A DNA stretch of 64,000 nucleotides from Duganella radicis (GTDB taxonomy: Bacteria; Pseudomonadota; Gammaproteobacteria; Burkholderiales; Burkholderiaceae_D), in NCBI RefSeq assembly GCF_009720825.1, contig NZ_WNKY01000006.1, positions 62,001 through 126,000 on the forward strand, in the 5' to 3' direction. Shown in pieces: positions 24,138-32,778 of the stretch (the first letter of the stretch is position 1; the number at the start of each line of letters is the position of its first letter). The translations under genes were made by a program, and so were the position numbers. The notes beneath the pieces are model-generated. The model saw nothing but the letters and a program-made list of their open reading frames with translations. It was not told the DNA's origin and did no database searches.

Positions 24138-25664
24138 CTAGATTTTTTGCAAGCCGTGACGCTTGATGTGGTTGATCAGGGCGCGGTTGTCCGGCAGCGC
24201 GCCCAGCATTTTCCGAGTCAGCTCGGCCGCCTCGCGGAAGTAGCCGTCGGCCAGCGCCGCCTCCCGCGGCGGGGGCGCGCGGCGGAATTCGCTGCGGAAG
24301 CCCATGCCGTACAGGATGTACTGGTAGCTGGCCCAGGGGAATACTTCTTCGATGCGGTTAAAGTCGCTGCGCGATGGCGCGCGGTGGCGCCACAGCGTCA
24401 GCAATTGGTCCAGGCGCGGCGGCACCGCCGCCGTGTTGTCGCGCCAGTAGGGGGTGTCGCGCCGCCGGCTCAGCACGTAGTGCAGCTTGAGGAAATCGAT
24501 CACGCGCTGCCAGCGGTAGGTGAAGGCTTCGTTGAAGCGCGCCGCCACGATGTCCATCGCCGCGCGCGTGGCCGGCAGGTCGTCGCTCAGCATCGCCGCC
24601 GACATCTCGACCAGGGCCAGCGCCGACGCCTCCAGCGGCTCGATGAAGCCGGCCGACAGGCCGATCGCCACGCAGTTGCGGTGCCAGAATTGTTCGCGGT
24701 AGCCGGGCGTGAAGCTGAGCTTGCGCGGGGCGGGAATCTCGGCCGGACCGCCGCTCTGGACGATGTAGGCGCGCAGCTCGGCCTCGGCCTGGTCGTCGCT
24801 GATGTAGGCGCTGGCGTAGACGTGGCCGACGCCGCGCCGGCTCGGCAGGCCGATGTCCCAGATCCAGCCGGCGCTCTGCGCGGTGGACGAGGTTTGCGAG
24901 GCGATCGGCGCCTCTTCCTGCGCGTAGGGAATCTGCACCGCCAGCGCCGAGTCGTTGTACAGCACCGCATGCTGCGGCAGCAGCGGCACGCCATAGTGCC
25001 GCCCCAGCAGCAGCGACTGCATGCCGCTGCAATCGATGAACAGCTCGCCTTCCAGCGCGCCGTGGCGCTGGGTTTGCAGCGCGGCGATATCGCCATTCTC
25101 ATGCGCCTTGACGCCCGTCACATGGTCCGGCACGTAGTGCACGCCCAGTTTTTCCAGGCAGTGCTTGCGCAGGAACACGCCGAACTTGCCGGCGTCCAGG
25201 TGATAGCCATAGTTGGCCACCGCGGCATATTCCGGCGTCACCACCTGCTTGGGCGCGCGGCCATGCACGCACAGGTGCGGCTGCACGCTGACCAGGTCGG
25301 CAAACGGCACCCCGGGATGCCGGGCCTGCCATTGCTGCGGCAAGTTCACCTCGTGATGGCCGTGCGGCAGCATGAACGGGTGGAAGTAGACATCGTCGTC
25401 GCCGCCGTCGACCCAGCGGTTGAAGCGCGAGCCCTGCTTGAAGGCGGCGTCGCACTCGCGGAAGAAATCGGATTCGGAAACGCCGATGCGGCGCAGCGTG
25501 TCGCGCATGCTCGGCCAGGTGCCTTCGCCGACGCCGATCGGGGCGACGTCGGGCGATTCGATCAGGGTGACCTGGACGCCGCTGGCGCGATGGTCGGCGG
25601 CGATGACGCCGGCGGTCATCCAGCCGGCCGAACCGCCACCGACGATCACGATACGTTTCAGCAT
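24138..25664 (-). CDS. Flavin-dependent tryptophan halogenase family protein (second copy)
   Basis: These 508 residues have the FAD motif 'GGGSAGW' (9-15), 'APIGVGEGTWPSM', the active-site Lys76 in 'AAFKQGSRF' and a modified signature 'WIWDIGLP' instead of W-x-W-x-I-P (one extra residue before Pro). The 'GLSAGFIEPLEASALALVE' helix is typical. It differs strongly from the copy at 20901-22409, so the two are not a recent duplication and may act on different positions or substrates. It is the first gene of the four-gene unit and sits 101 bp behind the TonB receptor, after a strong terminator, so it may have its own promoter or depend on read-through. Catalysis of halogenation is inferred from family. 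Confidence 0.86.
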   Translation of the reverse strand: MLKRIVIVGGGSAGWMTAGVIAADHRASGVQVTLIESPDVAPIGVGEGTWPSMRDTLRRIGVSESDFFRECDAAFKQGSRFNRWVDGGDDDVYFHPFMLPHGHHEVNLPQQWQARHPGVPFADLVSVQPHLCVHGRAPKQVVTPEYAAVANYGYHLDAGKFGVFLRKHCLEKLGVHYVPDHVTGVKAHENGDIAALQTQRHGALEGELFIDCSGMQSLLLGRHYGVPLLPQHAVLYNDSALAVQIPYAQEEAPIASQTSSTAQSAGWIWDIGLPSRRGVGHVYASAYISDDQAEAELRAYIVQSGGPAEIPAPRKLSFTPGYREQFWHRNCVAIGLSAGFIEPLEASALALVEMSAAMLSDDLPATRAAMDIVAARFNEAFTYRWQRVIDFLKLHYVLSRRRDTPYWRDNTAAVPPRLDQLLTLWRHRAPSRSDFNRIEEVFPWASYQYILYGMGFRSEFRRAPPPREAALADGYFREAAELTRKMLGALPDNRALINHIKRHGLQKI

Positions 25665-25672
25665 GAGGGTCT

Positions 25673-25684
25673 TATTACGTAATA
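25673..25684. promoter_or_regulatory. 12-bp perfect palindrome upstream of second halogenase
   Basis: tattacgtaata is fully self-complementary and lies 9 bases before the halogenase start codon, where a ribosome site would be expected. No good Shine-Dalgarno is seen here. It may be an operator or translational control element. Confidence 0.35.
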
Positions 25685-25704
25685 GATTACAGGGAGTTTA
25701 ACCG

Positions 25705-25732
25705 AAAAAAGGCCGCTGACGGAGCAGCGGCC
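25705..25732 (-). terminator. Rho-independent terminator after the TonB receptor gene
   Basis: On the minus strand an 8-bp perfect stem (ggccgctg / cagcggcc) with a 6-nt loop is followed by six T's. It lies 33 bp after the receptor stop codon and before the halogenase gene. Confidence 0.9.
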
Positions 25733-25765
25733 TGGTCGTGGATAAATCGTGGATTTTTTACAACA

Positions 25766-28708
25766 TCAGAACTTGTAACGCATGCCGATCATGTAACGCG
25801 GACCGGCTTGCGTCACCGACTCCAGCTGCTGTTTGGTGCGGCTGTGCACGCGCTGGATTTCGTCGGTCAGGTTGATCGCCTCCAGCTGGAAGCTCAGCTT
25901 GTCGTTGTACTGATAGCCGAGGCTGACGTCGACCTGGCCATAGGCCTCCACGTACTGCGGGTTCGGCCCGCCGCCGTCGAAGGTCGAGGACAGGAACTTG
26001 CCGCGCCAGTTGTAGGCCACCCGCGCGTTGAACTTCTTGTCCTCGTAGATGCCGACCAGGTTGGCCGAGTTCGACAGGCCGACCAGCGCGAACTGCTCGC
26101 CCACCTTGTTGTCGTCGTACTTGAGGCCCGAGTTCACATAGGTGTAGTTGGTCGACACGCCGAAGCCGCTTTCGCCGAACATATGCTGCAAGTTCACCTC
26201 CAGCCCGTCCAGGCTGGCCTTCTTCTGGTTGGAGAAGGAGGTGATGCGGAAATGCGCCACCGGATCGTTGGGCTGGCCGACGATGGAACCGGTGGCGTTG
26301 CCGTTGGCGTCGGTGCCGGTCATGGTCACGCCATTGCCGCCGTTGTACTTGCGCAGGATGAAGTTGCGGATGCAGGTGGTGTCGGCCTTGGCGCAGCCAT
26401 TGGCCAGCGCCTCGTTCCAGAACGCGCCGCCCACCGGCGTGTGCAGATTGAATGGCGTGGCGTCGATCTGGGTCTGGCCGGCGTAGTTCTCCAGGTTCTT
26501 GCGGAAGTAGCCCAGCGAGATGAAGTTCTGCTTGCCGTAGTACCACTCGTACGACAGGTCCAGGTTCTTCGACTTGACCGGCTTCAGCGCCGGATTGCCC
26601 TGCGAACCGGTGCCGCCGTCGACCCGCACCAGGCGGTCCAGCGTCTGGCCGCCCTGGATCTGGTCGTAGCGCGGGCGGCCGATGGTTTCGCCCAGGCTGA
26701 AGCGCACCTTCTGCTCCGGCGTCAGCTCGATGTCGGAGTCAAAGCTGGGCAGCAGGTGGTGGTAGGAACCGGTCAGGGTGGTGAAGGTCGGCGCCCCGAA
26801 CTCGATCGGGAACTCGTTCTGCGAACCCCAGTTGATGGCCTTGGCCGACGGCACCAGCGCGGTCGACACCACGTCGGTCTTCTCGTAGCGCACGCCGACG
26901 GCGGTGCGGATCGGCAGCGCCGTGTCCCAGTCGGTGTTGAATTGCAGGAAGGCGGCCTTGGATTTCTCGCCGGTGCGGGCGTCGTTGTCGAAGGTATTTT
27001 TCGGCAGGTACATCTCCGGCAGGCCGGAAGCCTTGGCCACCAGCTGGCGCACCTGGTCGAAGTTAAAGGTGTAGAACTGGTTGAACAGCGCCGGGCTGCC
27101 GCTGCCATCGATCTTGTCGAAGTACGGACGCACGCTCTCCTGGTGCCACACGCTGCTCGGGTAATCGGACGGCTTGGTGGCGCCACCCCAGGTGTCGCGC
27201 TGGTTGTTGGAGAAGGCCGAGCGGTTGTCGACCTTGGTGTAGTTGAGGCCGAACTTCAGCTCGGACGCGTCCAGCACCTTCCACGCGCCCTTGACCTGGT
27301 GCTGGTCCACTTCGCCGCGCATATAGGCGTTGGTGAACACCGAGCCGGTCACCTGCTGGCGCTTGGCGTCGCTGACGAAGTCGGCGCCCTGGATGCTCAG
27401 CACCGGGAAGTCCTTGCTGAAGTCCACCGTGGTGTTGCCGCGGCTGAAGCTGGCGGTGGCCAACGTGTTGCTGGAGCCGAACGGGCTGTCGGCGCCCGAG
27501 GTGGCGGTCGAGTGGTGGGTGTCGAGCTCGAAGCGCAGCGTGCTGGACGGCTTCCACACGGCGTTGAAGCCAAGCGACTTGTTCTGCGTCTTGGTGGCGA
27601 AGTCGGCCGCGCCCATGGCGATGTCGCTGTTACCGGCCGGCAGGATCTCGGTGTAGCTCAGCGGGCTGCGCGGCGAGCCGCCGGTCCACGCGCTGGTCGA
27701 GTCGCCAAAGTTGAACCAGGCCGAGACGTCGTTGCGCCTGGTCTGGATCTTGTTCTCCGAATAGGTGTAGTCGAGCGTGGTGGTCAGCGTCTCGACCGGC
27801 TTGTACTGCAAGGTCAGCTGGGCGTTGGTGCGCTGGCGCTTGACGCCGTTGAAGTTGTAATTGAGGTTTTGCGGCAGCGAGTACAGGTCGGTCGGCCCCG
27901 GACGGTTGGTGGCGCCGCTGGCCGGCAGCGGGCCGGCGTTGCCCAGCCACGGGCCTTTCCAGCCGTTGGCGACGGCGGCGGTGTTGTAGCCCAGGTTGCG
28001 TTCCTGGTAGCTGCCGGTCAGCGCCACGCCAAAGGTGTTGTTGGCGAAGGTGTCGCTGTACAGGCCCGACACCTCGGGCGTGCCCGAGCTGCTGGCCTTG
28101 ACGTCGCCCGGCAGATTGTTGTTCGAGGTGTCGTACACGCCCTTGGCGCCGACGCTGGCGTGCAGGCCCGGACGGTCGAACGGGCGCGCGGTCAGCACGT
28201 TGACGGTGGCGCCGATGCCGCCGGTGGCGTTCTCGGCGCGGCTGGTCTTATACACCTGCAACTGCGAGATCGCTTCCGACGCCAGGTTGGCGAAGTCGAA
28301 CGCGCGGCCGTTCAGGTCGCCGAGATTGGAGGTCGGCATCTGGCGGCCGTTCAGCAGCACCAGGTTGAAGTCGGGACCGACGCCGCGCACGGTGATCTTC
28401 GAGCCTTCGCCGATCGAGCGGTCGATCGACACGCCGGAAATGCGTTGCAGCGATTCGGCCAGGTTGGTGTCCGGGAACTTGCCGATATCCTCGGCCACGA
28501 TGCCGTCGACGATACCGTCCGAATTGCGCTTCAGATTCATCGACGAGAACAGCGACGCGCGCAGGCCGGTAACGACCACGCTTTGTACCGCGGTGTCTTC
28601 AGCCGCTTTGACCTGGCTGTCCTGGGCGGCGGCGGGGAGGGCTGCCGCTGCGCAGGCGCTGGCTACCGCCAGACTCATTAGTGTTTGTCGTGCCTTAGGA
28701 TAATGCAT
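25766..28708 (-). CDS. TonB-dependent receptor, Caulobacter-type (carbohydrate-class)
   Basis: This 980-residue receptor has a signal peptide ending 'ALPAAAQDSQ', a TonB-box-like 'VQSVVVTGLRASL' and the plug signature 'IVAEDIGKFPDTNLAESLQRISGVSIDR', 'ITVRGVGPDFNLVLLNGRQMPTS' and 'RAFDFANLASEAISQLQVYKT'. It is the large subclass common in Caulobacter and Xanthomonas that imports oligosaccharides. The C-terminus ends '...ESVTQAGPRYMIGMRYKF'. A sigma-70 promoter with a LacI-type palindrome immediately downstream lies at 28764-28819. It is followed by the halogenase/SapC/cupin unit and is divergent from a secreted polysaccharide deacetylase and lacI gene, so induction by a sugar-derived ligand is likely. 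The ligand itself is unknown. Confidence 0.93.
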   Translation of the reverse strand: MHYPKARQTLMSLAVASACAAAALPAAAQDSQVKAAEDTAVQSVVVTGLRASLFSSMNLKRNSDGIVDGIVAEDIGKFPDTNLAESLQRISGVSIDRSIGEGSKITVRGVGPDFNLVLLNGRQMPTSNLGDLNGRAFDFANLASEAISQLQVYKTSRAENATGGIGATVNVLTARPFDRPGLHASVGAKGVYDTSNNNLPGDVKASSSGTPEVSGLYSDTFANNTFGVALTGSYQERNLGYNTAAVANGWKGPWLGNAGPLPASGATNRPGPTDLYSLPQNLNYNFNGVKRQRTNAQLTLQYKPVETLTTTLDYTYSENKIQTRRNDVSAWFNFGDSTSAWTGGSPRSPLSYTEILPAGNSDIAMGAADFATKTQNKSLGFNAVWKPSSTLRFELDTHHSTATSGADSPFGSSNTLATASFSRGNTTVDFSKDFPVLSIQGADFVSDAKRQQVTGSVFTNAYMRGEVDQHQVKGAWKVLDASELKFGLNYTKVDNRSAFSNNQRDTWGGATKPSDYPSSVWHQESVRPYFDKIDGSGSPALFNQFYTFNFDQVRQLVAKASGLPEMYLPKNTFDNDARTGEKSKAAFLQFNTDWDTALPIRTAVGVRYEKTDVVSTALVPSAKAINWGSQNEFPIEFGAPTFTTLTGSYHHLLPSFDSDIELTPEQKVRFSLGETIGRPRYDQIQGGQTLDRLVRVDGGTGSQGNPALKPVKSKNLDLSYEWYYGKQNFISLGYFRKNLENYAGQTQIDATPFNLHTPVGGAFWNEALANGCAKADTTCIRNFILRKYNGGNGVTMTGTDANGNATGSIVGQPNDPVAHFRITSFSNQKKASLDGLEVNLQHMFGESGFGVSTNYTYVNSGLKYDDNKVGEQFALVGLSNSANLVGIYEDKKFNARVAYNWRGKFLSSTFDGGGPNPQYVEAYGQVDVSLGYQYNDKLSFQLEAINLTDEIQRVHSRTKQQLESVTQAGPRYMIGMRYKF

Positions 28709-28763
28709 GTTATCTCCTGGTTTTTATGAACAACTCCGACTTGCCCTACTGTTTGGAAAATGC

Positions 28764-28779
28764 TTGGAAAGCTTTCCAA
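28764..28779. promoter_or_regulatory. LacI-type operator at the TonB receptor promoter
   Basis: ttggaaagctttccaa is a perfect 16-bp palindrome of the LacI-family type. It lies just downstream of the -10 element on the minus strand, spanning roughly +4 to +20, a classic repression position. A half-site tttggaaa occurs 5 bp further downstream (28752-28758). Confidence 0.75.
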
Positions 28780-28789
28780 TAATGTGGTG

Positions 28790-28819
28790 AATATAGCATT
28801 CCTCAAAAATCAAAGTCAA
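28790..28819 (-). promoter_or_regulatory. Sigma-70-type promoter of the TonB receptor
   Basis: On the minus strand TTGACT (28814-28819) and TATATT (28790-28795) are separated by 18 bases. The predicted start is near 28783, immediately before the LacI-type palindrome. Confidence 0.7.
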
Positions 28820-28865
28820 TTCGCAACGCGGCGGCGGAGCGGTAAACCTGCCCAAGTGAGGCTAA

Positions 28866-28928
28866 TTGGCAACGTTTCCAATTGTTGACATGCGGGGAGG
28901 GGGATGCGATCATCTGGGAACGTTTCCA
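28866..28928 (+). promoter_or_regulatory. Deacetylase-lacI promoter flanked by two LacI-type operators
   Basis: Two palindromes related to the receptor operator, ttggcaacgtttccaa (28866-28881) and tgggaacgtttcca (28915-28928), each have one mismatched pair and are centred 48 bp apart. Between them lie TTGACA (28885-28890), a 17-base spacer and a weak -10 gatcat (28908-28913). One operator sits just upstream of -35 and one just after -10. Confidence 0.65.
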
Positions 28929-28943
28929 TCACGAGGCCACTGG

Positions 28944-29744
28944 ATGAGCTTCCGCACCCGCCTGACCCTGGCCGCATGGCTGCTGGCGCCGGCCCTGGCC
29001 GCCGCCGCCGATTTTCCCTGGCCGCACGGCGCCCGTGCCGCCGTCAGCCTGACCTATGACGACGCGCTCGACTCGCAGCTGGACGTGGCCATCCCCGCCC
29101 TCGACCAATACGGCCTCAAGGGCAGCTTCTACTTGCAGCTGTCGAATCCGGCGGTCGGGCGCCGGCTGGACGCCTGGCGCCGCGCCGCCGCCAATGGCCA
29201 TGAGTTGGGCAACCACAGCCTGTTCCACCAGTGCTCGCGCAGCGCGCCCGGCCACGACTGGGTGCAGCCGCAGCGCGACCTCGACACCACCAGCGCGGCG
29301 CAGATGCAGGACCAGGTCCTGCTCGGCAACACCATGCTGGCCGCCATCGACGGCCGCAGTGAGCGCACTTACACCGTGCCCTGCGGCGACACCCTGGCGG
29401 CCGGCGCCAGTTACCTGCCGGGCCTGCGCGACAGCTTCGTCGCCATCAAGGTGAGCGGCGCGGCCGTGACCCCGTCGATGGCCGCGCTCGATCCGTACGC
29501 GGTGGGCGTGGCCGCGCCGCAAGGCCTGAGCGGGGCGCAACTGATCGCCATCGTCCAGCAGGCGGCCGCGCAGGGCAGCATGGTCAACTTCACCTTCCAC
29601 GGCGTCGGCGGCGACTACCTGAGCACCAGCGCCCAGGCCCACGAGGAGCTGGTCCGCTATCTGGCGGCACACCGTCAGTTATACTGGACCGATACTTTCC
29701 TCAACATCATGACTTACGTGAAGAAACAACGTGGCGACCATTAA
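28944..29744 (+). CDS. Secreted polysaccharide deacetylase family protein (NodB-like)
   Basis: This 266-residue protein has a signal peptide ('MSFRTRLTLAAWLLAPALAAAA'). The NodB-type metal site is 'SLTYDDALDS' (paired Asp) with 'ELGNHSLFHQC' providing the H-x4-H ligands. 'YTVPCGDT' replaces the usual R-P-P-Y/G motif, and 'GSMVNFTFHGVGGD' supplies the late His. Such enzymes remove N- or O-acetyl groups from polysaccharides or peptidoglycan. The start at 28944 gives a clean signal peptide; the longer open frame would start inside the operator region. It is first in an operon with lacI (14-bp overlap) and divergent from the sugar-type TonB receptor, implying it trims the imported or external polymer. 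The exact glycan is unknown. Confidence 0.85.
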   Translation: MSFRTRLTLAAWLLAPALAAAADFPWPHGARAAVSLTYDDALDSQLDVAIPALDQYGLKGSFYLQLSNPAVGRRLDAWRRAAANGHELGNHSLFHQCSRSAPGHDWVQPQRDLDTTSAAQMQDQVLLGNTMLAAIDGRSERTYTVPCGDTLAAGASYLPGLRDSFVAIKVSGAAVTPSMAALDPYAVGVAAPQGLSGAQLIAIVQQAAAQGSMVNFTFHGVGGDYLSTSAQAHEELVRYLAAHRQLYWTDTFLNIMTYVKKQRGDH

Positions 29745-30750
29745 AGACGTGGCCCGGCTGGCGGGCGTGGGACTGGGCACGGCATCGCGCGTGGTCAGCG
29801 GCAAGGGCTCGGTATCGCCGGCCACCCTGGCCAAGGTGCGCGCCGCCATCGACCAACTGGGCTTCCGCCCCTCGCACGCGGCGCGCACCCTGTTGTCGGG
29901 CCATAGCAAAATGATCGGCGTCTACATCCCGGTGCTGAGCGGGACCTTCTACACCCCCATCCTGCAAATCATCGACACCGAACTGCGCGCGGCCGGCCTG
30001 CACATGGTGGTGGCCTTCGGCGCCGGCCTGGGCGGCGCGCGCCAGCAAGCCATCGAAGGCATGGCCTTCCTGGTCGAGCGCGGCTGCGACGGCCTGATCC
30101 TGATGACCAACGTGCTGCTGGAGGAAGACATCCACGCGCTGGGCCCGCGGCCGACGCCGATGGTGGTGCTCAACCATCACTTCGACAGCATCGCCGCGCA
30201 ATGCTTCACGGTCGACCACACCCTGGGCGGCAAGATCGCCGCGCGCGCCCTGCTGGACCACGGCCACCGCGCCATCGCCCTGGTGTCGGGCCCGGCCAGC
30301 CTGCCCGACAACGTGGTGCGGGTGGCCGCCTTCAAGCAGGAACTGGCGGCGGCCGGGGTCGACACCGGCGCCATGTGGATGGTGGAAAAAGACTTCTCGC
30401 CGGCCGGCGGCTGGTCGGCCGCCAAGGAACTGGTGGAATCGGGGCGGCGCTGCACCGCCATGTTCTGCGCCAACGATGAGATGGCGGCCGGCGCCTTGTC
30501 CTACTTCCAGGAAGCCGGCATCCGCGTGCCGCACGAAATCTCGGTGATCGGCTACGACGACACACCCAGCGCCGAATTCTCCGCGCCGCGCCTGACCACG
30601 GTGCACATGCCGTGGCGCGAAATGACCCAGAACGGCGTCAGCGACCTGCTCAACCGCTGCTACCACCTGCAACGCCCGGTGACCCGCAACTACCCGGTCA
30701 CCATGACCCTGCGCGCCTCGCTGGCGCGCGCCGGGCAGGGCCGGGGCTGA
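29731..30750 (+). CDS. LacI family transcriptional regulator
   Basis: This 339-residue regulator has the LacI headpiece 'ATIKDVARLAGVGLGTASRVVSGKGSVSPATLAKV', followed by the hinge helix and a sugar-binding-protein-like effector domain ('KMIGVYIPVLSGTFYTPILQ', 'FCANDEMAAGALSYFQEAGI', 'ISVIGYDDTPSAEFSAP'). The start is a GTG inside the end of the deacetylase gene, overlapping it by 14 bases, so the two are translationally coupled. It is the obvious candidate to bind the palindromes upstream of the deacetylase and of the TonB receptor, making it autoregulated. Derepression by a sugar from the imported polymer is the usual mode for the family; the ligand cannot be read from sequence. Confidence 0.92.
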   Translation: MATIKDVARLAGVGLGTASRVVSGKGSVSPATLAKVRAAIDQLGFRPSHAARTLLSGHSKMIGVYIPVLSGTFYTPILQIIDTELRAAGLHMVVAFGAGLGGARQQAIEGMAFLVERGCDGLILMTNVLLEEDIHALGPRPTPMVVLNHHFDSIAAQCFTVDHTLGGKIAARALLDHGHRAIALVSGPASLPDNVVRVAAFKQELAAAGVDTGAMWMVEKDFSPAGGWSAAKELVESGRRCTAMFCANDEMAAGALSYFQEAGIRVPHEISVIGYDDTPSAEFSAPRLTTVHMPWREMTQNGVSDLLNRCYHLQRPVTRNYPVTMTLRASLARAGQGRG

Positions 30751-30765
30751 GCCCGGCCAACCGGC

Positions 30766-32778
30766 TTACTGCAGGGCCTCGGCCAGGCCGGGCGCGAACT
30801 CGGCGCCGTGCTTGACCTGGGCGGTCGAGGCTTTCAGCGCGCCGCCGATCGGCTCGGCGCGGCCCTTGAGGCACTGGGCCAGGAAGTTTTCCGTCACCGC
30901 GTTGAAGGCGATGTTGTTGACCGGCCGCGCGAAGCCGTGGCCCTCGTCCGGGAACACCACATAGGTGACCGGGATATGCTTGGCCGCCATCGCGTCGACA
31001 ATCTGCTCCGACTCGCGCACATTGACGCGCGGATCGTTGGCACCCTGGCCGATCAGCAGCGGCCGCTGGATATTGGCGGCGTAATTGAGCGGCGAGCGCT
31101 CCTTCAGCAGCGCCTGGCCGGCCTCGGTGGTCGGATCGCCCATGCGCTTGTAGAACTGCTGCTTGCCGGCCTCCCAGTACGGCGGGATGGTTTGCAGCAG
31201 CGTGAACAGATTGGACGGGCCGACGATGTCGACCCCGCAGGCAAAGGTGGTCGGCGTGAACGCCACCCCGGCCAGCGCCGCGTAGCCGCCGTAGGAGCCG
31301 CCCATGATGGCCACCTGGTCGGCGGTGGTCACGCCCTGTTTGACCGCCCAGTCCACCGCGTCGAGCAAGTCGTCATGCATCTTGCGGCCCCATTGCAGGT
31401 CGCCGGCCGAGATGAAGTTCTTGCCGAAGCCGGTCGAGCCGCGGTAATTCACCGACAGCACCGCGTAGCCGCGGTTGGCCAGCCACTGGTGATAGCCGTT
31501 GTAGCCATAGCCGTCGCGCGCCCACGGGCCGCCGTGCACCAGCAGCACCAGCGGCGCCGGCTTGCTGGCCTTGCCGCTGCCGGCGGCGTCCACCGACTTC
31601 GGCAGGGTCAGGTAAGACACCAGCGTCAGGCCGTCGCGCGCCTTGATCTCCTGCGGATGCATGGCCACCAGCGGCGCCCCCTCCAGCTCCGGCCGGCTGA
31701 CGAACAGCTGCGTCAGTTTTTTGGCCTTGCGCTCATACAGCCAGGTCGAGGCCGGCGCCGTGACCGGATCGACCGCCACCAGCCACTTGTCGTCGGCCTC
31801 GGTGCGCGAGGTCACGCTGAACTTGCCCTTGGTGTTTTGCTTCAGGAACGCCAGGTCGGCCTTCAGATCGTCGGACAGCGGAATGTACTCCTGCTTGAGA
31901 TAATCGACGCTGTAGGCCTGCACGCGGCCGGTGCGCGGATCGAACAGGCCGTTGCTGATGTCGGTGCGGCCATCCTCGGCCAGCACCGTGGTCTTGCCGC
32001 TGGCCACATCCTGCGCCACCAGCGCGGCGGTGTTGCGGTTGCGCGAATCGATCCAGTACAGCGTGCCGCCGTCCACCGTGAAGGCGGCCGGCGCGGTGGT
32101 CTGCGAATCGTCGAGGCCGACCTCGGCCAGCGGCGTGCTCTCGATCTTGCCATCGCTGATGCGGAAATAGCTGGTGCCGCCGTCGCTGCGCGGCTTCTCG
32201 GCGATGCGCAGCTTGAGCTGGTCGTCCGCCAGGAAGCCGCCGTAGCCCTCGTTCTTTTGCACCAGCGTCAGCTTGCCGGTCGCCAGCTCCAGGCTGTAGA
32301 CATCGTGCCAGCGCGGGTCGCGGTTGTTGAGGCCGACCAGAATGCGGTCCTTGATCTTGCTGCTGATGTGCAGCACGGCGGCGCGGGTTTTTTCAAACGG
32401 CGTGTAATTGGTCTGCTTGCCGCTGGCCACCTCGACGCCGTACAGCAGGAAGTTTTCATCGCCGCCCTTGTCCTGGATGAACAGCACATGGCGCGAATCG
32501 GGCGACCAGAAACTGCCGCGCAGCGGCCGCGTCTTTTCATCGGTCAGCGGCCGCGCCTTGGCCAGGTCGCCGGCCGGCGCCACCCACACATTCAGCACGC
32601 CGTCGCGCGGGGCGATCCACGACAGCCACTTGCCGTCCGGGCTGAGCTTGGCGCCGGTCTTGCTGGGATTGCCGAAGATGCGGGCGCGCTCGATCAGCGG
32701 CACATCGGTGGCGGGGGACTGGGCGTAGCACGGCAAAACACTGGCAAGCAGCAGGGCAGGCAGGGCGTAGCGGATCAT
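30766..32778 (-). CDS. Secreted S9 family peptidase (acylaminoacyl/prolyl oligopeptidase type)
   Basis: This 670-residue protein has a signal peptide ('MIRYALPALLLASVLPCYAQ'), an N-terminal beta-propeller with WD40-like 'LSPDGKWLSWI' and 'WSPDSRHVLFI' blades, and a C-terminal alpha/beta hydrolase domain. The catalytic residues are Ser in 'GGSYGGYAAL', Asp in 'GANDPRVNV' and His in 'PDEGHGF'. 'LVHGGPWARD' provides the oxyanion hole. The family removes N-terminal acyl residues or cleaves short peptides. The start at 32778 is preferred because GAGGT lies 7 bases upstream and a signal peptide begins there. It is convergent with lacI (15-bp gap). Two further S9 proteins (53776-56127 and 62477 onward) point to extensive peptide use. 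Confidence 0.9.
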   Translation of the reverse strand: MIRYALPALLLASVLPCYAQSPATDVPLIERARIFGNPSKTGAKLSPDGKWLSWIAPRDGVLNVWVAPAGDLAKARPLTDEKTRPLRGSFWSPDSRHVLFIQDKGGDENFLLYGVEVASGKQTNYTPFEKTRAAVLHISSKIKDRILVGLNNRDPRWHDVYSLELATGKLTLVQKNEGYGGFLADDQLKLRIAEKPRSDGGTSYFRISDGKIESTPLAEVGLDDSQTTAPAAFTVDGGTLYWIDSRNRNTAALVAQDVASGKTTVLAEDGRTDISNGLFDPRTGRVQAYSVDYLKQEYIPLSDDLKADLAFLKQNTKGKFSVTSRTEADDKWLVAVDPVTAPASTWLYERKAKKLTQLFVSRPELEGAPLVAMHPQEIKARDGLTLVSYLTLPKSVDAAGSGKASKPAPLVLLVHGGPWARDGYGYNGYHQWLANRGYAVLSVNYRGSTGFGKNFISAGDLQWGRKMHDDLLDAVDWAVKQGVTTADQVAIMGGSYGGYAALAGVAFTPTTFACGVDIVGPSNLFTLLQTIPPYWEAGKQQFYKRMGDPTTEAGQALLKERSPLNYAANIQRPLLIGQGANDPRVNVRESEQIVDAMAAKHIPVTYVVFPDEGHGFARPVNNIAFNAVTENFLAQCLKGRAEPIGGALKASTAQVKHGAEFAPGLAEALQ

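Noticed and set aside
20901..28708. Biosynthetic gene cluster for a halogenated tryptophan natural product
   Set aside because: There are no NRPS, PKS, tailoring or resistance genes. The company of SapC, cupin, a sugar-type TonB receptor, deacetylase and LacI fits a carbohydrate-uptake locus better.
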